NCBI GenBank assembly: GCA_017454585.1
Contig: JAFTCU010000286.1
Span: 1-15,454, forward strand
Direction of reading: 5' to 3'
DNA from: Thermoguttaceae bacterium
GTDB lineage: Bacteria; Planctomycetota; Planctomycetia; Pirellulales; Thermoguttaceae
Length of the DNA stretch: 15,454 nucleotides
Shown here: positions 1 to 5,698 of the stretch, in pieces
Layout of the letters: each line of letters opens with the position of its first letter
How positions within the stretch are numbered: the stretch's first letter is position 1
Translations under genes and position numbers: made by a program
Notes under the pieces: model-generated
What the model was told of the DNA's origin: nothing
What the model saw: only the letters and a program-made list of their open reading frames with translations
Database searches by the model: none

Positions 1-20
1 ATCGCGTAACTCCCCCAGTC

Positions 21-77
21 TCGCTGCGCGAACCAGCCTCCTTAACGAGGGGCCTTAAACGACGCTGGAAGCGTCGT
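21..77. repeat. Three consecutive small hairpins, candidate dispersed intergenic element
   Basis: Three inverted repeats stand in a row ahead of the first gene. TCGC/GCGA at 21-24 and 28-31 has a 3-nt loop. CCTC/GAGG at 37-40 and 47-50 has a 6-nt loop. ACGACGC/GCGTCGT at 59-65 and 71-77 is a perfect 7-bp stem with a 5-nt loop. No T-run follows on the plus strand, so it is not an ordinary terminator for plus-strand genes. The layout resembles the short, highly structured dispersed repeats found between genes in many gut and rumen bacteria. The element may continue to the left of the window. Confidence 0.4.
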
Positions 78-119
78 CCCCGTAATTCCCCTGAAAACCT
101 TTTCCCTCTGAACCACCTC

Positions 120-899
120 ATGCCCGATTCCATCCCTGATTTTTCCCGATTCCGCGGCGCGGTTTTTGACTTCGACGGAACCGTCAGTCTTCTGACCGAA
201 GGCTGGCAGGACGTCATGCAAAACCTCTTTGAAGAAACGCTTTTCAAATTCGTTCCATTTTCCGGCGAGGAAGCGCAAGCGGAGCGCAAAAACATTTCGC
301 GCTTCATCTTTGAAATGACCGGAAAACCCTCCATCTTCCAGTGCATCCGCATGGCCGAGGAGGTCGTGAACTGCGGCGGGCCAAAACTCGACTCGCAGGC
401 ATTGCACGAGGAATTCTCCCGTCGGCTCGGGAACCGGATCGAGGAGCGCGAGAAAGCGATTCAGGCCGGGAAAATCTCGGGCGACGAACACATGGTCCCC
501 GGTGCGCGGGCGTTTCTGGAGCGGATGAAGTCGTGGGGGCTTTCCATGATGCTCGTCAGCGGGACGGAAGACCCGATCGTTCAGCGCCAGTGCCGGCTTT
601 TGGGCCTCAATGACTTTTTCGACGGCGGGATTTTTGGCTCGCCGACTGACGTGCATCATTTCAGCAAGCAGGCGGTGATCCAGGAGTTCATGGACCACTT
701 CGGCCTGAAGCCCTCGGAAGTCGTGGGTTTTGGCGACGGTTTCGTCGAGACGCGGTTCATCCACGAGATCGGCGGCTTCGCGGTTGGAATGGCGACGCGT
801 GAACACGAGCGTGACGGCCAGATCAACGAGTGGAAGCGAGACCAGCTACTTTCCGTCGGTGCGGATTTTATCGCCCCGGATTTTGAGGTTTTTCTTTGA
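120..899 (+). CDS. HAD-superfamily hydrolase (phosphoglycolate phosphatase-like)
   Basis: This 259-residue protein is probably a soluble cytoplasmic phosphatase acting on a small phosphorylated metabolite. The four HAD motifs are visible. Motif I is VFDFDGT, with nucleophile D17 and acid/base D19. Motif II is LVSGT, with S147. Motif III is a lysine, K183 being the best candidate. Motif IV is GFGDGFVE, with D206 and E210, where E210 stands in place of the more common second aspartate. About 90 residues between motif I and motif II form a helical cap, as in subfamily I enzymes. The start at 120 puts motif I at the usual distance from the N-terminus, but no Shine-Dalgarno sequence is visible. 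The gene lies 48 nt upstream of the fused purine-salvage/folate/CoA gene on the same strand and may be co-transcribed with it. The substrate cannot be told from the sequence. Confidence 0.85.
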   Translation: MPDSIPDFSRFRGAVFDFDGTVSLLTEGWQDVMQNLFEETLFKFVPFSGEEAQAERKNISRFIFEMTGKPSIFQCIRMAEEVVNCGGPKLDSQALHEEFSRRLGNRIEEREKAIQAGKISGDEHMVPGARAFLERMKSWGLSMMLVSGTEDPIVQRQCRLLGLNDFFDGGIFGSPTDVHHFSKQAVIQEFMDHFGLKPSEVVGFGDGFVETRFIHEIGGFAVGMATREHERDGQINEWKRDQLLSVGADFIAPDFEVFL

Positions 900-947
900 C
901 TGGCACCAAAACCAAAACGTTTCAGACTCGCAGGCATTAATAATTTT

Positions 948-2651
948 ATGACCATTCAAATCCTCGATAAAAAGTTCACTCCGTACCTGAGTGAGTCGCA
1001 GATCCAGGCCCAGGTTCGTCGCGTGGCGGCGGAGATGACGCGGGACCTGAAGGACGAAAAGCCGATTTTGGCCTGCGTTTTGAAGGGGGCGCTTTTCTTT
1101 TTCGCGGACCTGCTGGAAAACATTCAGTTCCCGCATGAGATCACGTTTTGCCGGGTTTCGAGCTACTACGGGACACAAAGTACCGGAGAGATCAAGTATC
1201 TTAGAGAGTTCAGAAAAATTCTGACGGGCCGGACGCTCGTTTTTATCGAGGACATCGTGGAGACGGGTGAGACGATGGAGTACATGCGCAAAAAAACGTT
1301 TGATCTTGGGGCGAAAGACGTAAAAATTGCAGCGCTTTTTCTGAAGCCCGGGAAGTTTCACAAAAATTTCCCCGTCGATTACGTTGGGTTCTCCATTCCT
1401 GACGATTTCATCGTGGGGTACGGCCTGGATTACAAAGAGGAGGGGAGAAATCTCCCGGACGTTTACCAGCTTGCGCCTGAAATGAATTCCCAAAAATCGC
1501 TTAAATCTGAACTTCGCGAAACACTCCGCCGTGCTCGGGCGTCGGTTCAGGACCAGCTCAGGAAAAGTCTCGCGGCCTGCCGGCGGGTTGAGGCGGTTCC
1601 TGGCTGGAAGGATGCGCGGAATCTGCTCGTTTACGTGAATCATCGCTCAGAAACAGGCACGGAGTCGCTTTTTCAGTGGGACCAAAAACGCTTGATCGTT
1701 CCGCGTTGCCTGCCGGATGGGGGGCTGGAGCTTCTGGAGATCCGTTCCCGATCGGAGCTGAAACCGGGGGCGTATGGGATTTTGGAGCCCAACCCGGCGG
1801 TGCGTCAAAACCCCGAGCGGCACGTGCGGCCCGAGGAGATCGATTTCGCGGTTTTGCCCGGCGTCGGCTTCGACCTTTGCGGCCATCGTCTCGGTCAGGG
1901 GGGTGGCTACTACGACCGGCTCTTACCGCGTTTTCGCCCGAAAATTCCGACGGTCGGACTGGCGTTTGACTGCCAGGTCGTACCGGAAATTCCGGTCGAA
2001 CCACACGATCTGGGGGTGAAGTACATTGCGACGGAAACGCTGACGTTTGCCACCCATCCCCGCAGCGAGCGCCGTCCGCAGGTCTGGGGAATCCTTGGCG
2101 GGATCGCGTGCGGGAAGTCGGCCGTTTCGGGCTTCTTCCGCGAAAATGGGATCCCGGTTTTTGACGCGGACCGGTACGGTCACGAGCTTTACGAAAACGA
2201 GGAATTCCGATGGGCGCTGCTCGACTGCTTCGAGACGTGCGACCGGCGGGAAATCGCGCGGATCGTCTTTGAATCGCCGGAGAAACTTTCCTTTCTGAAC
2301 ACGCTGTTCCACCCGGCCATTCACGCGGGCTGGCTCGATTTTTACGAATCGGCCCGAAAAGAAGGGGCGTCGGTGGTGATCCTGGACGCGCCGCTGCTTC
2401 TGGAAGCCGGGTGGGGGACGGAGTGCGACGAGCTTCTGTACGTCGATCTTCCGCGTGAACTGCAAATCTGTTTTGTCAAAAAACGGGGCTGGAAAAAGGC
2501 CGACCTGGAAGCGCGGGAAAAGAATCAGTTTTCGCTTGAGAAGAAGCGCGCCGCCGCGACGGTCATCGTTCCGAATCCGGGAAATGAGGAGCTTTGGGAG
2601 AATCTGCGGGCGGTCTTGCGGAGGCTGAAAGACCGTAATGCCCGAAAATGA
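948..2651 (+). CDS. hpt-fthC-coaE: Trifunctional fusion: hypoxanthine phosphoribosyltransferase / 5-formyltetrahydrofolate cyclo-ligase / dephospho-CoA kinase
   Basis: One uninterrupted 567-codon frame encodes three complete enzymes. Residues 1-178 are an HPRT: the pyrophosphate loop CVLKG, the flexible-loop SYYGTQSTG, the PRPP motif VFIEDIVETGETM (E101, D102) and the C-terminal VGYGLDY are all present. Residues 179 to about 366 are a 5-formyl-THF cyclo-ligase, with LPGVGFD (303-309) and RLGQGGGYYDR (314-324). Residues from about 378 to 567 are a dephospho-CoA kinase, with P-loop GGIACGKS (384-391), DAD (406-408) and DAPLLLEAG (from D480). Each part has the normal length of the free enzyme, and the second begins exactly at an internal methionine (codon at 1482). 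The products would be IMP/GMP from PRPP, 5,10-methenyl-THF and CoA. No clear ribosome binding site precedes the start. One oddity is glutamate E105 where HPRTs usually have the catalytic aspartate. The domain calls are secure; whether the product is cleaved or internally initiated is unknown. Confidence 0.93.
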   Translation: MTIQILDKKFTPYLSESQIQAQVRRVAAEMTRDLKDEKPILACVLKGALFFFADLLENIQFPHEITFCRVSSYYGTQSTGEIKYLREFRKILTGRTLVFIEDIVETGETMEYMRKKTFDLGAKDVKIAALFLKPGKFHKNFPVDYVGFSIPDDFIVGYGLDYKEEGRNLPDVYQLAPEMNSQKSLKSELRETLRRARASVQDQLRKSLAACRRVEAVPGWKDARNLLVYVNHRSETGTESLFQWDQKRLIVPRCLPDGGLELLEIRSRSELKPGAYGILEPNPAVRQNPERHVRPEEIDFAVLPGVGFDLCGHRLGQGGGYYDRLLPRFRPKIPTVGLAFDCQVVPEIPVEPHDLGVKYIATETLTFATHPRSERRPQVWGILGGIACGKSAVSGFFRENGIPVFDADRYGHELYENEEFRWALLDCFETCDRREIARIVFESPEKLSFLNTLFHPAIHAGWLDFYESARKEGASVVILDAPLLLEAGWGTECDELLYVDLPRELQICFVKKRGWKKADLEAREKNQFSLEKKRAAATVIVPNPGNEELWENLRAVLRRLKDRNARK

Positions 2652-2694
2652 AATCAGGCGAAACGTGAGGATTTGCGTTTCGCCTGATTTTTTT
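2651..2694. terminator. Strong bidirectional rho-independent terminator
   Basis: A perfect 15-bp stem (2651-2665 with 2676-2690) with a 10-nt loop is followed by seven T residues at 2688-2694. It begins at the last base of the stop codon of the fused hpt-fthC-coaE gene. A-rich sequence on the left gives a matching T-rich tail on the minus strand, so the hairpin can also stop transcription of the convergent acyltransferase gene, whose stop codon is 12 nt away. Confidence 0.9.
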
Positions 2695-2706
2695 CTTGGC
2701 CGTTTT

Positions 2707-4212
2707 TCACTTTATTTCCAGGATCTCTTTCATTTTTTCCAGAACGAGCGTGAAATAATCGTCTGCCAGTTCACGGTCCATTAATATTGTGTCGTAAATC
2801 ATCGAAAGCTGCATTTCGCCGGCGTATGTCGCGCAGCAGATAGAAAAATTTGTCTGCGGACGGATGGGCGACGCGGAATCCATTTCGTCGAGAATCAGGT
2901 CACCAATCCGGATTTTTCCCAGCGGGTCACGTGTGAAGGGAAGCTGCTTCGGCGTGAACATCGGTCCCAGGTTGGTGAGGACAACCGTGGACCAACAGTC
3001 ACACATTTTAACGACCTTTTTCAGATTCCCGAAAATCAGAACGACATCCTTCATTCCCTCGATGAGGAGGAAACCAAGGCGGAAGCGTTTCACGTGAAAC
3101 ATTTCCTTCTGAATATCACGAAGGACAGCGTCGGAAGTGTCGATTTCCGGTTCCTGACGGTCGCAAAAGACCATGCTCACGATATTCGATGCGGGACAAT
3201 TTTGCTGGGAAGGATTACGCATATCAAGCGGAATTGCGATACGGATCCATTTTTTGGGCCCTGAGTACGCAACATCGGGATGTTTTTCCCGCCATGCTTT
3301 CGTGCCGCACCAGACCGCCTGAAGCATAGCATCGTTAAATGTACATTTTTTTTCGTGGCATCGGTTCAAAATCCGCGTGCTTTCTTCGGGGGTAAATTTT
3401 CTGAAGAGAATCGTCGGGAATTGGGCGTGCGGCGGGTTCTTTGGCACAAGTTCCGAGTCGGGTTGGATCCCTTCTTCTTCAGATTTTTTTACCAGTTCCG
3501 TTTGTTGAATTGACTTCAGGAAACAAGGTTGAACCGGGCGTGTTATGAAACGAATACTGCGCGGAATATTCATCATGCAGAAAAGTAACTGCCTGGCCCA
3601 GCCGAGAAGTCCCATGCCATACCAGTGCCGGGTTAACAGTGTTTCGAGGCGAATTGCCGGGATATTCTTCCAGCCGGGTTCTTCAATTCTTTCTTTTTGC
3701 CGGGCGTATTCGATGAGTAAATCGGCGAAAAAGCGAAAAACACCCTTTCCGTCCGTGGCGCTGTGGTGGCACTTGAGAATGAAATCGCTCCGCACGACTT
3801 TCCCGTTTTCATCTTTTTCTTCCACGATGAAGAAACGAATCATGGCCTCGTTCCAAATATCGAGCAGCTCACGGACCTCGTGCGGATATTGGGGCGTACG
3901 GCATTTGCCCTCCAGCCACATCAAGTGTACGCCAAGGATTTCCGTATGGGTCTCTTTGTGCCGGATTCGTTCCTCCCGGGTTGGTCCGAATGTGGGAATT
4001 ACCCAGTTGAAACGGGAATTTTTCCGTTCCCGGCAATGAGAATACAGGAACGGATGATTTTGAAGGACTTCCGCCAAAGCCGATTCCAGAATTTCATGGT
4101 CGAAACCGCCGGAAAACCGAAACCGGCAGTTACATTCCATGGGGTAGATGGGCGAACTGTCGAGGAGCATATACTCCTCAAAAACGTTCATTGGAAGCGA
4201 TGATGGAAGCAT
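2707..4212 (-). CDS. Stand-alone condensation-domain-like acyltransferase (HHxxxDG)
   Basis: This 501-residue protein belongs to the CoA-dependent acyltransferase superfamily, which includes NRPS condensation domains, wax ester synthases, alcohol acetyltransferases and mycobacterial PapA proteins. The active-site motif HHSATDG is at residues 149-155, with H150 as the expected catalytic base and D154 as the structural aspartate. The second half has the family's TNLGPM strand and a closing pattern of the LSMIYD type. There is no signal peptide and no fused adenylation or carrier domain, so it probably transfers an acyl group to an alcohol or amine on a free substrate; the substrates are not known. 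The start at 4212 is preceded by a weak AAAGGG site about 10 nt upstream; M8 (codon 4191-4189) is an alternative start without one. It faces the fused gene convergently and hemB divergently, so it is probably a single-gene unit. Its base composition looks lower in GC than the fused gene. Confidence 0.8.
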   Translation of the reverse strand: MLPSSLPMNVFEEYMLLDSSPIYPMECNCRFRFSGGFDHEILESALAEVLQNHPFLYSHCRERKNSRFNWVIPTFGPTREERIRHKETHTEILGVHLMWLEGKCRTPQYPHEVRELLDIWNEAMIRFFIVEEKDENGKVVRSDFILKCHHSATDGKGVFRFFADLLIEYARQKERIEEPGWKNIPAIRLETLLTRHWYGMGLLGWARQLLFCMMNIPRSIRFITRPVQPCFLKSIQQTELVKKSEEEGIQPDSELVPKNPPHAQFPTILFRKFTPEESTRILNRCHEKKCTFNDAMLQAVWCGTKAWREKHPDVAYSGPKKWIRIAIPLDMRNPSQQNCPASNIVSMVFCDRQEPEIDTSDAVLRDIQKEMFHVKRFRLGFLLIEGMKDVVLIFGNLKKVVKMCDCWSTVVLTNLGPMFTPKQLPFTRDPLGKIRIGDLILDEMDSASPIRPQTNFSICCATYAGEMQLSMIYDTILMDRELADDYFTLVLEKMKEILEIK

Positions 4213-4301
4213 TTTGATCGGCCCTTTATTCGTTGTCAGTCGTCATTGTTTTGCCTGATGCGGAATACCGTGTGCTCAATTCTCACATTTCGGCGAGGCG
4301 G

Positions 4302-4329
4302 TAACACTAACAACTGAAAACTGGTAACT
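4302..4329. repeat. Heptamer tandem tract (four units ending in ACT)
   Basis: Four consecutive 7-bp units, TAACACT, AACAACT, GAAAACT and GGTAACT, lie between the divergent acyltransferase and hemB genes. The shared part is a run of A/C followed by ACT. The tract is degenerate but strictly in a 7-bp phase. It lies upstream of the hemB promoter and has no coding role that I can see. Confidence 0.5.
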
Positions 4330-4366
4330 CACAAAAGACTCCCCCCCTGTAAATGGAGGGGTTTTG

Positions 4367-4375
4367 TGCTATAAT
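4367..4375 (+). promoter_or_regulatory. Extended -10 promoter of hemB
   Basis: TGC-TATAAT is a perfect -10 hexamer (4370-4375) with an extended -10 TG. No good -35 hexamer lies at the usual distance, which is typical of extended -10 promoters. The predicted transcription start, near 4382, gives a leader of about 45 nt to the hemB start codon. Confidence 0.65.
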
Positions 4376-4427
4376 ATTATTATATCGTAGAAAATCAGGA
4401 TTCACTTTCTTTTTTCAGGAGAAAACT

Positions 4428-5432
4428 ATGACAGAATTTGAAAATTTAATGCCAATTCGTCCACGCCGTCTGCGCCACAATCCAGCCGTGCGCCGTTTGG
4501 TGACGGAGTATCGTGTTACGCCGAGCCGCCTGATCCTTCCCCTTTTCGTCTGCGAAGGGGCGGGAGTCAAGACGGAAATTCCTTCCATGCCCGATGTCTT
4601 TCAAATGTCACTTGACGTTTTGGCCGAAGAAGTGAAGGAACTGGAGGGGCTGGGAATTGGCGGGATTATGCTCTTTGGGATCCCTGCGCACAAAGATGAA
4701 TGCGGCTCGGACGCCATGTCCGCTGACGGAATTATTGCCCGGGCGGTCCGGACCGTCAAAAAGGCCGCGCCGGCGTTGCTGTGCATCACGGACGTATGTT
4801 TCTGCGAGTACACGTCCCACGGTCACTGCGGCGCCATGAAAAAGCTGCCTTCCGGTCTGCTGGACGTTGATAATGACAAGACGTTGGAAATGCTTCAGCG
4901 TCAGACACTCGTTCAGGCTGAGGCCGGAGTCGATATGGTCGCGCCAAGCGGTATGATGGATGGTATGATCGGCGCGATGCGGGACGCTCTCGACTCAAAA
5001 GGCTTCACGGAACTCCCGATCATGAGTTACGCCGTGAAGTACGCGAGTGCGTTTTATGGCCCATTTCGGGACGCGGCAGACAGTGCGCCCCAGTTCGGCG
5101 ACCGTCGCAGCTACCAGATGGATTTCGCGGCGGCGGCTGAGTCGGCTTTGCGCGAGGTGGAGCTTGATGTTGCGGAAGGCGCAGATTTGATCATGGTTAA
5201 ACCTGCTCTTGCGTACCTGGATATTGTGAGGCTGGTTCATGAGAATTTCCCGGAAATCCCTCTCGCAACGTATAACGTTTCGGGCGAGTATAGTATGGTG
5301 AAAGCTGCCGCACTGAACGGCTGGATCGATGAAAACCGGATCGTGGACGAGTCGCTCATCGCAATGACACGTGCCGGGGCGGGGATCATCATCACGTACT
5401 GGGCTAAAAAAGTCGCTCAGAGGATGAAATAG
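4428..5432 (+). CDS. hemB: Porphobilinogen synthase (delta-aminolevulinate dehydratase), zinc type
   Basis: The enzyme condenses two 5-aminolevulinate molecules to porphobilinogen, the second committed step of tetrapyrrole (heme) synthesis, in the cytoplasm. The 334-residue length is normal. Both Schiff-base lysines are present: K204 in SYAVKYAS and K258 in MVKPALAYLD. The zinc-site cysteines C124, C126 and C134 sit in DVCFCEY and HGHCG, which marks the zinc-dependent class rather than the aspartate-rich magnesium class. The VAPSGMMDGMIGAMR signature is intact. The frame is open further upstream to 4353, but the start at 4428 is chosen because a CAGGAGA ribosome binding site at 4416-4422 precedes it and because the family N-terminus (RPRRLR) follows directly. 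The gene has its own promoter and a probable terminator, so it is likely a single-gene unit. No other heme gene is in view. Confidence 0.97.
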   Translation: MTEFENLMPIRPRRLRHNPAVRRLVTEYRVTPSRLILPLFVCEGAGVKTEIPSMPDVFQMSLDVLAEEVKELEGLGIGGIMLFGIPAHKDECGSDAMSADGIIARAVRTVKKAAPALLCITDVCFCEYTSHGHCGAMKKLPSGLLDVDNDKTLEMLQRQTLVQAEAGVDMVAPSGMMDGMIGAMRDALDSKGFTELPIMSYAVKYASAFYGPFRDAADSAPQFGDRRSYQMDFAAAAESALREVELDVAEGADLIMVKPALAYLDIVRLVHENFPEIPLATYNVSGEYSMVKAAALNGWIDENRIVDESLIAMTRAGAGIIITYWAKKVAQRMK

Positions 5433-5465
5433 AAAAACTTGGGACGAAATCGTCATGAAATTTTA

Positions 5466-5513
5466 GGGGAGAAAATACTTTTGAGAGTTCATTCCCGTTT
5501 TCTCCCCGTTTCT
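5466..5513 (+). terminator. Probable hemB terminator hairpin
   Basis: A perfect 10-bp stem, GGGGAGAAAA (5466-5475) with TTTTCTCCCC (5498-5507), encloses a 22-nt loop and is followed by GTTTCTTT. It lies 33 nt after the hemB stop codon. The long loop and interrupted T-run make it weaker than the other terminators here. Confidence 0.5.
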
Positions 5514-5659
5514 TTCAAACAATTTAAATTTGCGGCATAATCAACAGTCTGAAAGCGTTTTCTTTGCGCTCTTCCAAAAAATTCTTACAAAAATTCAAGA
5601 ATCACTCTGGGAAAGGACGATAAAATTTAAGGATTATAACGATTGTAGCGGTGGTGTAA

Positions 5660-5680
5660 TTTCTTGAGAGCATCAAGAAA
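5660..5680. promoter_or_regulatory. Perfect inverted repeat ahead of the membrane protein gene
   Basis: TTTCTTGA (5660-5667) and TCAAGAAA (5673-5680) form an 8-bp inverted repeat with a 5-nt spacer, ending 18 nt before the chosen start codon at 5699. It could be an operator for a dimeric regulator or a leader hairpin close to the ribosome binding region. It is not a terminator because no T-run follows. Confidence 0.35.
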
Positions 5681-5698
5681 ACATCACATTGAAGAAAA

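Noticed and set aside
42..806. Long open frame on the minus strand opposite the HAD gene (254 codons)
   Set aside because: The plus frame has all HAD motifs; the minus product has no recognisable domain and is a mirror effect of codon bias.
1437..1482. GAGGAGGGG as an internal ribosome binding site for a separate cyclo-ligase/CoaE product from the Met at 1482
   Set aside because: The site is more than 30 nt from that ATG, too far for normal initiation, and a 6-bp hairpin follows it; internal initiation is not supported by sequence alone.
846..1643. 265-codon minus-strand frame opposite the HPRT and cyclo-ligase parts
   Set aside because: It overlaps well-identified enzyme domains and its product is Arg/Asn-rich without motifs.
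3545..4039. 164-codon plus-strand frame inside the acyltransferase gene
   Set aside because: The minus frame carries HHxxxDG and spans 501 codons; the plus product is Ser/Arg-rich and has no motif.
4339..4365. C-run and G-run (CCCC...GGGG then TTTT) just before the hemB promoter as a terminator
   Set aside because: Only about four consecutive base pairs form, and no plus-strand gene upstream needs it.
5635..5640. TATAAC as the promoter of the 886-residue membrane protein gene
   Set aside because: No TG extension and no -35-like hexamer at 16-18 bp; the true promoter of this gene was not identified.
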